Shown here: positions 35,155-43,501 of the stretch, in pieces
Layout: each line of letters opens with the position of its first letter
Position numbering within the stretch: the first letter of the stretch is position 1
From: a bacterium
GTDB lineage: Bacteria; Cyanobacteriota; Vampirovibrionia; Gastranaerophilales; Gastranaerophilaceae
NCBI GenBank assembly: GCA_017536545.1
Contig: JAFXHF010000017.1
Coordinates: forward strand, 1-64,000
Direction: 5' to 3'
Length of the DNA: 64,000 nt
The notes under the pieces: generated by a model
Told to the model about the DNA's origin: nothing
Seen by the model: only the letters and a program-made list of their open reading frames with translations
Databases searched by the model: none
Made by a program: the position numbers and the translations under genes

Positions 35155-36748
35155 TTTGCACCCACTTATCTTCGATGTACTTGATTTTATCGTTTATCTC
35201 ATCGATAGTCAAGCCGTAATGTTCCACGTCTTTGTTGTATTTAATAACCATTAAATATTCATAAATGCTCTGTTGTAATATCGTTTTGAAAAACTCTTGT
35301 TTAAGGTTTTCATCAACAGCTAAGCCCAATATTTCGCTTGCTTCTCCGTCTTTGCCGATTGCAAGTTTAATATATGATGCCATTATAAGTTTTAAATACC
35401 AAGCGTATTTTTCTTGTTCATAAAATACTTTTTCAATATTTTCTTCAACTAATTTATCAAGATTTGCTGTTGACTTAAGCTCTTTTAATACGGTTTGGAA
35501 TTCATCACTGTACTCGTGATCCATAAACCAGTGAGCTGAAATTTTCATTTCTGACAGTCTATCAAATATTGCTTTGTCCACTTTTGCAGGAACAATTTGT
35601 TCTTTTACTGTTTGTTCTAGGGTTTGTTCATCGTAATCAATATCAATTAGCAAGTTTTTCCAACAAACGTATTCGTAAGGTAATTTCCAAGTATTGTGGT
35701 TATTTTTGATTGTTGTCATTTCTGCGTTATATAAAATTGTTTTAAACGATTCAGGGTCGATATCAACTGTTTTCTCATCACGCAAAAATCTTTCTAAAAT
35801 CTTACTGCATTCAAATTTTGATATATCAAAAAAGCCGAAGCAATCACGAATGCCAGATTCTACGTTCACAACAATAGATACAAAGCGAATTCTTTCATCT
35901 TCTGTGATTCTGGTGAAAATCATTGCCTGATCACCGTGCCCATCAGGGTATGTTATGTAGAATTTGTAAGGTTTACTGTTTGATAGAATTTCCTTATAGA
36001 ATTCTTTTGTATTATCTTCTCGCATTCCAGAAATTTTTATTGTGGAAAGACTTCTTTTAACTTCTTGTAAAAGTTCTCCAGTTGCTAAAGGAACCATTTC
36101 TTGTAATACATGCAATGCAAGTTGTGATTTGGTGTTTCCTAATAGCTTTAGTGCCTCTTTTCCTGTTGCACTACTTGGGTCTGATACAAATACTGGGATT
36201 AAGATGTTTGCGAGAACATCAGATGAGAAATCATCTGCAAACGAATTCATCAATGTAATTTTATCTTGAACTCTAATTGATGCTAAAAAGTCCATAAAAT
36301 CAATCTGGATTTCAGGGTTTATTACAGCAGAATTCAGTAATTGTTTTGTATTAGCGTCTAATAATTCGTTTGCATCATCTAAATATTCTTCACAAGATTC
36401 ATAAGTCCAATCTGCATCAAGTTCTCTTAGTAAATTCAAAATAGTTATTTTTACTTCTGTTTGAAGAGATTGATTTTTAAGTGTTTCCCAAAGTTTATTG
36501 ATAAGTTCTTCTTTTGGGACAAAATGTTCTAGCATAAAGCAAATAATTGGAATTTTGCTTTCGTCTGCATTGGTTAGTTCTTTAAACAACACCTTTGAAA
36601 TAAGCTTTTTATCTTCTTGCGAGTCTAGTATTTCAAAATCCGCAAGACAATTTTGTAAATCACTGACTGAGTTTATTTTGTTTAATAAACTTGTGACGGC
36701 AGATTTTAATTCAAAAGGGTTTAGTTGTTTAAATTTAGCATTTGTCAT
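35147..36748 (-). CDS. Unknown HEAT-like helical protein
   Basis: 533 residues, not recognised. The first 240 residues look like alpha-helical (HEAT/ARM-like) repeats (LINKLWETLKNQSLQTEVKITILNLL is one, cited here for position about 75-100). A central region (250-345) with mixed strands includes YKFYITYPDG, DQAMIFTRI and RFVSIVVNVESGIRDCFGF, which has the look of an embedded globular domain. Charged helices follow to the end. It lies between the ClpX-type zinc protein (6 bases upstream) and ruvX (8-base overlap), so it is certainly part of that operon. A scaffold or adaptor role is only a guess. Confidence 0.6.
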   Translation of the reverse strand: MTNAKFKQLNPFELKSAVTSLLNKINSVSDLQNCLADFEILDSQEDKKLISKVLFKELTNADESKIPIICFMLEHFVPKEELINKLWETLKNQSLQTEVKITILNLLRELDADWTYESCEEYLDDANELLDANTKQLLNSAVINPEIQIDFMDFLASIRVQDKITLMNSFADDFSSDVLANILIPVFVSDPSSATGKEALKLLGNTKSQLALHVLQEMVPLATGELLQEVKRSLSTIKISGMREDNTKEFYKEILSNSKPYKFYITYPDGHGDQAMIFTRITEDERIRFVSIVVNVESGIRDCFGFFDISKFECSKILERFLRDEKTVDIDPESFKTILYNAEMTTIKNNHNTWKLPYEYVCWKNLLIDIDYDEQTLEQTVKEQIVPAKVDKAIFDRLSEMKISAHWFMDHEYSDEFQTVLKELKSTANLDKLVEENIEKVFYEQEKYAWYLKLIMASYIKLAIGKDGEASEILGLAVDENLKQEFFKTILQQSIYEYLMVIKYNKDVEHYGLTIDEINDKIKYIEDKWVQNV

Positions 36749-36754
36749 TTTAGG

Positions 36755-37018
36755 CTATCTCGCTTTTCCCCAAAATGCATCTAGAATATGTTGAGCTTCA
36801 CTTGATGGCATTCTATCTTGTAAAATCAAGTATTGAACTGCAATCATTGCACACTCAGAACATATATTCACACCAGGGCCTTTAACCATCTTTATAACTT
36901 GAGTATTAGGTCTTTTACAGAAACTACAATAAACAGGCTCAAATGTTTGGTTCTCGTCTTGTTTTTCTTCACTAGACTTCTTTTTAGAGCCTAAGCTGAC
37001 TACTTTGTCGTCTGACAT
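36755..37018 (-). CDS. Stand-alone ClpX-type zinc-binding domain protein
   Basis: 87 residues. After a 27-residue charged, flexible N-terminus comes a ClpX N-terminal zinc domain: CSFC (Cys31, Cys34), spacer PNTQVIKMVKGPGVNI, CSEC (Cys53, Cys56), then AMIAVQYLIL. It matches the dimeric C4 domain that in ClpX binds adaptors and some substrates. The AAA+ ATPase part is absent and the stop is clean. The same operon carries a Clp N-domain protein, also without ATPase. It may be an adaptor or a competitor for ClpXP adaptors; this is inference. AAGGAG site upstream. Confidence 0.88.
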   Translation of the reverse strand: MSDDKVVSLGSKKKSSEEKQDENQTFEPVYCSFCKRPNTQVIKMVKGPGVNICSECAMIAVQYLILQDRMPSSEAQHILDAFWGKAR

Positions 37019-37066
37019 ATAAAATTCTCCTTTTTACTCAATTATTGTAACTTAAATTCATAAAAT

Positions 37067-37095
37067 TTGCCATATTTTTATTATTAAATTATAAT
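37067..37095 (+). promoter_or_regulatory. Promoter of the TPR lipoprotein-lgt operon
   Basis: TTGCCA (37067-37072), 17 bases, TATAAT (37090-37095). Transcription would begin near 37102. A leftward TACAAT (37049-37044) also lies 17 bases from the same hexamer on the other strand, a weaker divergent promoter for the zinc-domain operon. Confidence 0.65.
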
Positions 37096-37099
37096 TACT

Positions 37100-37117
37100 T
37101 TAACATCAGCTTAACAT
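37100..37117 (+). promoter_or_regulatory. Tandem TTAACAT repeat at the lipoprotein promoter
   Basis: TTAACAT at 37100-37106 and 37111-37117, 11 bases apart, resembling a PhoP/PhoB-type direct repeat. It lies at the transcription start, a repressing position if bound. Confidence 0.35.
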
Positions 37118-37133
37118 GTTGAGAGGGGTATAG

Positions 37134-37715
37134 ATGAAAAAAGTTATTTTAATCGCCAGCGTATTGTTTGTTGCTGTAGTTTCAACTGCTTGTATAAATA
37201 ACTTGGCTGTTCAGGATTTAAACAATAAGGCAAAGGTTTACGCAGATAAAGGTGATTACACTCAAGCTATTGAAAGACTTAAGTCCAGTGTTGATTTAGA
37301 CCCTTCGATTTTTGAGACTCATTATAATTTGGCTGTGGTTTATACAAAGGCTGAAGATTACGTAAATGCTGTTGAAGAATATAAAAAAGTTATTTCAATG
37401 AAACCTAATATGGCGGATTCTTATTATTCTTTAGCTACTGCACAAAATAATTTAGCCGTTGATATGAAACAAGGTAAAGTTAGATTGAATGTTGATGGCT
37501 CTTTAGCTACTCAAAAAGAAGATGTATTTGAAGAGAAATCTGAATTAACTGAAAACGAAAAAGATTATATTGAAGAATTGTACGAAGCATCCTTAGAAAA
37601 TTATAAAAAGTATTTAGAATTAAGCCCTAACGCCTCTGATAAAGCTGATGTCGAGGCTCAGATTGAAAAAATAGAAGGGGCATTAAACCCTGAAAGTGAG
37701 TCAAATAAAGACTAA
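37134..37715 (+). CDS. TPR lipoprotein (putative)
   Basis: 193 residues. Signal MKKVILIASVLFVAVVSTAC with Cys20 as the likely lipidated residue; Ser at -3 is less usual than Leu, so lipidation is probable rather than certain. Three TPR-like units follow (YTQAIERLKSSVDLDPS, YVNAVEEYKKVISMKPN and LENYKKYLELSPNA). The next gene is lgt, the enzyme that lipidates such proteins, and the two overlap by one base (TAATG). AGAGGGG site upstream. It is likely tethered to the outer leaflet of the inner membrane or inner leaflet of the outer membrane. Confidence 0.85.
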   Translation: MKKVILIASVLFVAVVSTACINNLAVQDLNNKAKVYADKGDYTQAIERLKSSVDLDPSIFETHYNLAVVYTKAEDYVNAVEEYKKVISMKPNMADSYYSLATAQNNLAVDMKQGKVRLNVDGSLATQKEDVFEEKSELTENEKDYIEELYEASLENYKKYLELSPNASDKADVEAQIEKIEGALNPESESNKD

Positions 37716-38521
37716 TGTTTGTTATTCCAGCACCAGAAGCTATTGCATTTAGTTTGTTTGGACTCCCGATATATTGGTATGGCATAATTATGGCTTTGGC
37801 TATTTTTACGGCTATGCTTGTTGGTAATAACTTGTATAATCGTATAAATAAGGATTCTCGCAAAGATGTAATTATTGAATATGCTCCAGCGATTATTATT
37901 GCGGGTATACTTGGTGCAAGATTATATTTTTGTCTATTGCATTATGATTACTATCTTGCTAATCCTATAGAAATTTTGGGATTAAGACAGGGTGGGTTAT
38001 CAATACATGGTGCAATTTTAGGTGGAATCTTGGCAATGATAGTCGTAGCTAAGAAAAATCATATCTCTATTATGAGTATAATGGATGCAATGGCTTGTGG
38101 GACATTGTTGGGACAAGTTATTGGTCGTTGGGGAAATTATTTCAATTCTGAAGCTTATGGACTTCCAGTTTTAAATCAGACATGGGGACTTTTTATCCCA
38201 GAGTCAAAACGTGTTGTTCAATATTTGGATTATAGTTTGTTTCATCCAACATTTTTATATGAAAGTATTTTGAATTTAGTTGGATTTTGTTTGTTATTGG
38301 TGTTAATAACAAAATTGGGCAAAAAATATAAAGGTTTGACAACTTTCACATACCTATGTGTTTATTCAGTAATAAGATTTTTTATCGAGCGAATTAGAGT
38401 TGATAGTGCTCTGAACATTGCTGGGGGGATACCAATTGCTGAAGTTATTTCGTTGATTCTGTTGTTAATTGGTATTTGTGGAATCATCGTTGTTTTTGTT
38501 AGAAATTATAGATATAAATAA
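37715..38521 (+). CDS. lgt: Prolipoprotein diacylglyceryl transferase
   Basis: 268 residues, seven-helix inner-membrane enzyme that attaches diacylglycerol to the lipobox cysteine. The Lgt signature GRWGNYFNSEAYG is intact (Arg, Asn, Glu), together with HGAILGG, HPTFLYES and a conserved Arg in RFFIERIR. N-terminus IPAPEAIAFSLFGLPIYWYG is typical. Translation is coupled to the TPR lipoprotein gene. Confidence 0.96.
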   Translation: MFVIPAPEAIAFSLFGLPIYWYGIIMALAIFTAMLVGNNLYNRINKDSRKDVIIEYAPAIIIAGILGARLYFCLLHYDYYLANPIEILGLRQGGLSIHGAILGGILAMIVVAKKNHISIMSIMDAMACGTLLGQVIGRWGNYFNSEAYGLPVLNQTWGLFIPESKRVVQYLDYSLFHPTFLYESILNLVGFCLLLVLITKLGKKYKGLTTFTYLCVYSVIRFFIERIRVDSALNIAGGIPIAEVISLILLLIGICGIIVVFVRNYRYK

Positions 38522-38566
38522 TATATATTATTTACATAACTTTATACTTTGAGTTTTTCACGCAAT

Positions 38567-38594
38567 TTGAGGTTTTTGAAATTTTTTATATATA
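38567..38594 (+). promoter_or_regulatory. Promoter of the 62-aa ORF
   Basis: TTGAGG (38567-38572), 16 bases, TATATA (38589-38594), 27 bases before the start codon. Confidence 0.45.
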
Positions 38595-38620
38595 CGTGAA
38601 GTATATGAGGAGATTGTAAA

Positions 38621-38809
38621 ATGCCTGAAATTAGTTTATTTTTATTTGATTTAGAACAATTGTTCAAATTGTTTCCAAAGCAAGATAGACAGCTAAGGGA
38701 TAAAATCTTAGAATACGAACAAAAAACTCAAGAAGATATGGCCGAGAATAGAGTAAAGCTTTTTGCAGAATTTGGCTATGAAAGTGAGTTTGATAAAGTT
38801 GCTTTATAA
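38621..38809 (+). CDS. Small hypothetical protein (62 aa)
   Basis: Not recognised. It has its own promoter, a strong GAGGAGA site and a terminator, which together support a real gene. An amphipathic N-terminal half (PEISLFLFDLEQLFKLFPKQ) is followed by a charged helix (RQLRDKILEYEQKTQEDMAE). No signal peptide or membrane helix of full length. Confidence 0.65.
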   Translation: MPEISLFLFDLEQLFKLFPKQDRQLRDKILEYEQKTQEDMAENRVKLFAEFGYESEFDKVAL

Positions 38810-38819
38810 TAGCAAAAGA

Positions 38820-38850
38820 AAAGACAAGGTTCCCGCCTTGTCTTTATTTT
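38820..38850 (+). terminator. Intrinsic terminator after the 62-aa ORF
   Basis: AAAGACAAGG-TTCCCG-CCTTGTCTTT followed by ATTTTATTA. It also faces the convergent gene at 38879. Confidence 0.85.
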
Positions 38851-38878
38851 ATTAGACTCAATTAATAAATTTAAAAGA

Positions 38879-39427
38879 CTATCGTCTTACTTCTGTCTTT
38901 AAGGCATCGTTGAAAAGTGCCATAACTGCACCGACAACTGCACCAGACGCTAGGAAAAATCCTGTTGGTCTGATGTGTTTTGTTACTAAATTGTAAGCAG
39001 CTAGACATTGTTTAGCTGTTGTATTAGCAACTTCAGATGTCGCTTTGCATACTCTCTTGAACTCTCTTAATTGTTCAGGGTTATCACGTAAATTCAACAT
39101 AGCCTTACGAATGCGTGAAGATTTTACGTGTTCTCCATTTTTCATTCCGTCAAACATTTTTACAAACTCATCTTGTGCCAAAGTTCTTGTTTCTTGTCCT
39201 TTTAAAGACTCAATAACTTTTGCAGTTCTAAAATTATATTGAGTTTTTTGAGTGTTAATTTGGTTTTTAATTTTTATGTATTCATCAGATGATTTTTCTT
39301 CTTGTGTAAGAGGTAGAATGTATTTTGTTGCATAACCTGCTACAGTACCTAGTGCCGCTCCTTCTGCCATTGGCCAGAAGCAACTACGTCTTCTATCATT
39401 TGATTGTATTGCATCTACTTTAATCAT
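38879..39427 (-). CDS. Unknown protein with two membrane segments
   Basis: 182 residues from the ATG at 39427, preceded by AAGGA and AGGA; fourteen more codons are open upstream without a site. Hydrophobic, Gly/Ala-rich segments sit near 20-40 (MAEGAALGTVAGYATKYIL) and 156-176 (FFLASGAVVGAVMALF), separated by about 110 charged, helical residues. The start region IKVDAIQSNDRRRSCFW is odd. It is driven by a perfect consensus promoter with a leader of about 150 bases. No known family. Confidence 0.65.
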   Translation of the reverse strand: MIKVDAIQSNDRRRSCFWPMAEGAALGTVAGYATKYILPLTQEEKSSDEYIKIKNQINTQKTQYNFRTAKVIESLKGQETRTLAQDEFVKMFDGMKNGEHVKSSRIRKAMLNLRDNPEQLREFKRVCKATSEVANTTAKQCLAAYNLVTKHIRPTGFFLASGAVVGAVMALFNDALKTEVRR

Positions 39428-39584
39428 TGTCCTAAATCCTTCTACATTCTGGTACAATACGATTAACAATTAAGCTTTTTTGGCTTAACCTTTCAATATG
39501 ATAAGAACTTGCACTTAAATATTCTATTCAGGTAATATATCCCGACTAAAACTGAGTAATCAAATTCTCATTTTTAATGTATGC

Positions 39585-39613
39585 ATTATAAACGAAACTT
39601 ATTTCTTTGTCAA
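39585..39613 (-). promoter_or_regulatory. Perfect consensus sigma70 promoter
   Basis: On the minus strand TTGACA (39613-39608), exactly 17 bases, TATAAT (39590-39585). The -35 box lies inside the 3' end of the WecA-type gene. Start point near 39578, giving a leader of about 150 bases before the gene ending at 38879. The leader contains a TTAAGCC-AAAAAA-GCTTAA hairpin. Confidence 0.85.
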
Positions 39614-40636
39614 GACTCTAATCAAATTAAGAAAAATCATAACTGCAACAAGTGCAATTGTAAGATAGAAGTAGTATTTGATTGCATGATGACTTGCAAA
39701 CAAGCATGCTAAGCCTCCTGCAAGAATTGCAACTGATGTAAGTATTACTACGGTTTTCTTTTGAGAAAATCCTGCGTGTAGTAATTTGTGGTGAATATGT
39801 TCAGCATCAGCCACAAATGGAGATTTTCCTTTTGCAATTCGTCTTAAACTTGCATATGTAATATCAATAATTGGAACGGCTAAAACAACGAATGGTAATA
39901 AAATTGAAAGTGTTGCGACTTTCATAACGCCAGTGATTGAGATTGTTGCAAGTAAAAATCCTGCAAATAACGCACCACTATCACCCATAAAGATTTTTGC
40001 AGGGTTAAAGTTGAAAGTTAAAAATGCCAACATTGAACCTGCTAGAATAAATCCAATTAACGCACTTATAGGGTTTGGTGGGCTTAGTGTAATTGCTAGA
40101 ATTGCTAACGTAAGAGCATTTACTGTAACAACGGATCCAGCTAAACCATCAACACCATCAATAAAGTTTACAGCATTGGAAATACCTACAATCCATAGCA
40201 TAGTTATTGGATATGACAACCACCAAGCTAAATCTAAATTTAAAAATGGTATAGAGTTTATTTGGACGCCTAATAAATATACTATTGTAGCAATTGAAAC
40301 TTGAATAAGTAATTTGAATTTTGCACCGAGACCATAAATATCATCGATCAAGCCAAGTAGGAACATCAAAGAACTACCCAAAAGTATACCAGACATTAGT
40401 TTTCCGTATGGGTAGTAACTCATTAGAACCAAACACAAAAAAGTTAGCATTGTGCTTGCCCAAATTGCAACCCCACCTATTCTAGAAATTGGTTTAGTGT
40501 GAATTTTTCTTTCGTTCGGAACATCAACTAAACCTTCTTTTTTAGAATAATTTATCACCATTGGTACAATAAATACCCCAAAAATGTAGGCTATTATTGT
40601 TCCGATTATGTGTGAGTGTGCTAACTTAATGATAAT
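39599..40636 (-). CDS. WecA/TagO-type undecaprenyl-phosphate sugar-1-phosphate transferase, apparent ATT start
   Basis: Polytopic enzyme that moves a sugar-1-phosphate (GlcNAc or MurNAc type) from a UDP-sugar to the lipid carrier, starting surface-glycan synthesis. Signatures: GLIDDI, NFIDGVDGLAG, FMGDSGALFAG and HIHHKLL; the His-rich HIHHK favours WecA/TagO over MraY. The first ATG (40561) would drop the first membrane helix normally preceding GLVDVPNERKIH. The frame stays open upstream to a TAG with no ATG, GTG, TTG or CTG. A strong AAAAAGGAG site (40652-40644) lies 7 bases before an ATT codon at 40636. Starting there restores the helix (HIIGTIIAYIFGVFIVP) and gives 345 residues. The site overlaps the glyA stop, so the genes are coupled. 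Confidence 0.88.
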   Translation of the reverse strand: MIIKLAHSHIIGTIIAYIFGVFIVPMVINYSKKEGLVDVPNERKIHTKPISRIGGVAIWASTMLTFLCLVLMSYYPYGKLMSGILLGSSLMFLLGLIDDIYGLGAKFKLLIQVSIATIVYLLGVQINSIPFLNLDLAWWLSYPITMLWIVGISNAVNFIDGVDGLAGSVVTVNALTLAILAITLSPPNPISALIGFILAGSMLAFLTFNFNPAKIFMGDSGALFAGFLLATISITGVMKVATLSILLPFVVLAVPIIDITYASLRRIAKGKSPFVADAEHIHHKLLHAGFSQKKTVVILTSVAILAGGLACLFASHHAIKYYFYLTIALVAVMIFLNLIRVLTKK

Positions 40637-40643
40637 TGTTCTG

Positions 40644-40652
40644 CTCCTTTTT
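40644..40652 (-). promoter_or_regulatory. Ribosome binding site deciding the ATT start
   Basis: AAAAAGGAG on the minus strand, overlapping the glyA TAA stop. The nearest codons in the open frame are ATT (40636), ATC and ATT; no ordinary start codon is within range. Confidence 0.7.
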
Positions 40653-41889
40653 AGCTATAAAGTGGATGTTTTTTGCAAAGTTTAAGAGATCTTTCTCTTA
40701 AATTTTTAAGTCCGATTTCATTATCTGATGAAAATACTGCAGATGCAATAATTTTTGCAACTTCAATCATATCTTCTTCTTTGAAACCTCTTGTTGTAAC
40801 TGCAGGAGTACCTAATCTGATACCACTTGTTACAAATGGGCTTTGAGGATCGTTAGGAACAGTATTTTTGTTTGCTGTAATACCAACAATTTCAAGAACG
40901 TTAGCCATATCTTTACCAGTTTTACCAGTTTTTCTAAGGTCTAAAGTCATTAAGTGGTTTTCTGTCATACCGCCAACGATATCCATACCTTCATCTATTA
41001 AGCCTTGAGCAAGAGCTTTGGCGTTTTTAACGATTTGTTCGGCGTATGCTTTGAATTCTGGTTTAGATGCTTCAAGAAGAGCAACTGCTTTACCTGCGAT
41101 AATGTGTTCTAATGGGCCGCCTTGCAATCCTGGGAACACTGCTTTATCAATAGCTGCAGCGTATTCTTCTTTGCACATAATGATACCGCCACGAGGTCCT
41201 CTTAGAGATTTGTGAGTTGTTGTAGTCACAAAATCACAGTATGGTGCTGGTGATGGATGAACACCTGCGGCAACTAAACCTGCAATGTGAGCAATATCAG
41301 CTAATAACAATGCTCCAACTTCATCTGCAATTTCTTTAAATTTTTTGAAATCGATAATTTTAGAATAGTTACTTGCACCGCAAATAATTAATTTTGGTTT
41401 GTGTTCAAGTGCCATTTTTCTAACATCTTCATAATCAATTTCGCCGTACTCGTTAATCCCGTAACTTTTTACGTCAAAATATAAACCTGAGAAGTTTACA
41501 GGTGAACCGTGTGAAAGGTGTCCACCATTTGATAAGTCCATACTTAAAACTCTATCTCCAGGTTTCATTGTAGCCATAAATACTGCCATATTAGCTTGAG
41601 CACCACTATGTGGTTGAACGTTAGCATGGTCCATTCCAAATAGTTCGCATGCTCTTTTTTGTGCGATTGATTCGATTACGTCGATATGTTCGCAACCGTT
41701 ATAATATCTTTTATTAGGTTTGCCTTCTGCATATTTGTTTGTTAAAACACTACCGCAAGCTTCCATAACTGCTTCTGATGTGAAGTTTTCACTTGCGATA
41801 AGTTCAATATTATTTTGTTGTCTTTCTAGTTCTAATTCGATTTGTTCTGCAACTTGTGGGTCTATTTTTTTTATATGTTCTAAATTCAT
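40651..41889 (-). CDS. glyA: Serine hydroxymethyltransferase
   Basis: 412 residues, PLP enzyme converting serine and THF to glycine and 5,10-methylene-THF. Complete family signatures: [45 protein letters not shown], and the PLP-lysine segment [14 protein letters not shown] (Lys near 228), then GGPLEH. Own promoter and AGGGAG site. The WecA-type gene follows with coupled translation. Confidence 0.98.
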   Translation of the reverse strand: MNLEHIKKIDPQVAEQIELELERQQNNIELIASENFTSEAVMEACGSVLTNKYAEGKPNKRYYNGCEHIDVIESIAQKRACELFGMDHANVQPHSGAQANMAVFMATMKPGDRVLSMDLSNGGHLSHGSPVNFSGLYFDVKSYGINEYGEIDYEDVRKMALEHKPKLIICGASNYSKIIDFKKFKEIADEVGALLLADIAHIAGLVAAGVHPSPAPYCDFVTTTTHKSLRGPRGGIIMCKEEYAAAIDKAVFPGLQGGPLEHIIAGKAVALLEASKPEFKAYAEQIVKNAKALAQGLIDEGMDIVGGMTENHLMTLDLRKTGKTGKDMANVLEIVGITANKNTVPNDPQSPFVTSGIRLGTPAVTTRGFKEEDMIEVAKIIASAVFSSDNEIGLKNLRERSLKLCKKHPLYS

Positions 41890-41914
41890 TACACACTCCC
41901 TTTTTTTTATTTTA

Positions 41915-41942
41915 ATTATACTTTTTCATACGATTTAAGCAA
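41915..41942 (-). promoter_or_regulatory. Promoter of glyA
   Basis: Minus strand TTGCTT (41942-41937), 16 bases, TATAAT (41920-41915). Leader of about 20 bases. Confidence 0.65.
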
Positions 41943-41955
41943 GTTTGTAAATCTT

Positions 41956-42522
41956 TTATTTTTTGATTTCAATTTCGCCTTTAAGAACTTTTATTATAAA
42001 TTCTGCATCTCTATCTAATAAAATGTATTTATTATTTTTAGTATTGACTATACAAGCTCGTGTCATACATTTAGTTACAAAACTTAGATAACTTTCAAGT
42101 TGCTCTTGCTCTTTTGTAACCATTGAACAAGTTGCATCATTATCAATATATTTTTCTTTAATCACATTTGCTGTAATTTCCCAGTTTTTATATGGGATTA
42201 TTTTGAATTGGATATTTTCTTCTTTTACAAGCTTATTAAAATCTCTATCAAAAACCTCACTAAGTCTATTGCTTAGATGTCCTTGCGTGAAACCATAAAC
42301 AAGTACCGGTTCGTTTTGTTCAAACATATCTGCATATGCATTATATTTTTTTGCGATGCTAGGAAATGGTTTTTTAAGGCTCATTTCGATTGCATAATAG
42401 TCAGGTTTTTGTTGTTTAGATTTAATAAATTTAATTGTATTTGGTATAGATGAAACTATAGCTCCAGCTATAAATAAACCTAATACCCAAAATGTTATCT
42501 TATGATGTTTTTGAAATTCCAT
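41956..42522 (-). CDS. Unknown membrane-anchored protein
   Basis: 188 residues, not recognised. One N-terminal membrane helix (about 9-27, FWVLGLFIAGAIVSSIP) followed by a soluble domain with three cysteines (in DATCSMV, TKCMTRAC). The order of strands (PVLVYGF, IQFKIIPYKNW, KNNKYILLDRDAEFIIKVLKGE) could be a thioredoxin-like fold without the CxxC pair at the usual place; this is only a resemblance. Starts at the base after the nagZ stop, so it is the last gene of the operon 44098-41956. Confidence 0.6.
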   Translation of the reverse strand: MEFQKHHKITFWVLGLFIAGAIVSSIPNTIKFIKSKQQKPDYYAIEMSLKKPFPSIAKKYNAYADMFEQNEPVLVYGFTQGHLSNRLSEVFDRDFNKLVKEENIQFKIIPYKNWEITANVIKEKYIDNDATCSMVTKEQEQLESYLSFVTKCMTRACIVNTKNNKYILLDRDAEFIIKVLKGEIEIKK

Positions 42523-43500
42523 TTATTGCTCTCCCAAAAATTTCTTTTTTAAATTTGTTATTTTGTTATAGGAATTTTCGATATTCTGTCGAAGTTCTTC
42601 ATCAATTATAGCTTTTTGATAAATTTTTTCAATTATATTAATTGTTTTATTATCACAATTTCTATAAATAAACATATTTAATCCTGCACGAATCCCCATT
42701 TCACAGGCTTCAACTTCTCCAAAATCTGCAACCCCTTTCATAATCATATCATCTGAAATTGTAATCCCTTCAAATTTTAGATTGTTTCTTAAATAATCAA
42801 TTGCATTTTTGCTTAATGATGTTGGGATTGTTTCTTTCTCAAAACAAGTACAATGCAAATGAGCAACCATAATCATATCGATATTATTTTTAATAGCATT
42901 TTTAAAAGGTTTTATATGAGTGTTTTCCATTTCATTAAGTGGTAAATCTATTTTTGGTAATGCTAAGTGGCTGTCGGTGTCAGCGTCCCCATGCCCTGGG
43001 AAGTGTTTTACACAAGGGATAATTCCGTTTTTACGGTAAGTTGAAGATACAATTTTTTCTGCTTCAATAACTTCATCAGGATTAGATGAGAATGCACGTT
43101 CACCGATGATTGGGTTGTTTGGGTTTGTATTTGTATCGATACAAGGTGCAAAGTTTAGGTTTATTCCATAAATTTTTAACTCTTGGGCAATTTCTTGAGT
43201 CTGTTCTTCTAAGAATTCAAGCCCTTTTTCGTAGGTAAATTTTGCTGAAAGATATTTTTTACCACCATGGATATTTTCAGTTCTCTCAACTCTGCCCCCC
43301 TCTTGGTCAATAGATAAAAATGGCTTGGTTTTACATTTTTGTTTAATGTTTGTAATGAGGGTTTTAAATTGTTCGGTAGATTGAATATCTTTTGTGAAAA
43401 AAATCACTCCACCTATGCCATTTTTTAGTGCCTCATCAAGATTTCCACCCTCTGTTCCGAGGATGAACATTTGATATAATTTTTCCTTTAAATCGACCAT
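42523..43500 (-). CDS. nagZ: Beta-N-acetylhexosaminidase (GH3, NagZ-like)
   Basis: 325 residues; removes GlcNAc from peptidoglycan fragments in the cytoplasm. GH3 signatures: IDQEGGRVER, APCIDTNTNPNNPIIGERAFS, the catalytic loop KHFPGHGDADTDSH (His-Asp pair) and the nucleophile in ISDDMIM (Asp near 248). No signal peptide. Length and lack of a second domain match NagZ rather than large glucosidases. One base after the unknown gene at 43502. Fits the amino-sugar use suggested by nanE/nanK elsewhere in the window. Confidence 0.93.
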   Translation of the reverse strand: MVDLKEKLYQMFILGTEGGNLDEALKNGIGGVIFFTKDIQSTEQFKTLITNIKQKCKTKPFLSIDQEGGRVERTENIHGGKKYLSAKFTYEKGLEFLEEQTQEIAQELKIYGINLNFAPCIDTNTNPNNPIIGERAFSSNPDEVIEAEKIVSSTYRKNGIIPCVKHFPGHGDADTDSHLALPKIDLPLNEMENTHIKPFKNAIKNNIDMIMVAHLHCTCFEKETIPTSLSKNAIDYLRNNLKFEGITISDDMIMKGVADFGEVEACEMGIRAGLNMFIYRNCDNKTINIIEKIYQKAIIDEELRQNIENSYNKITNLKKKFLGEQ

Positions 43501-43501
43501 T

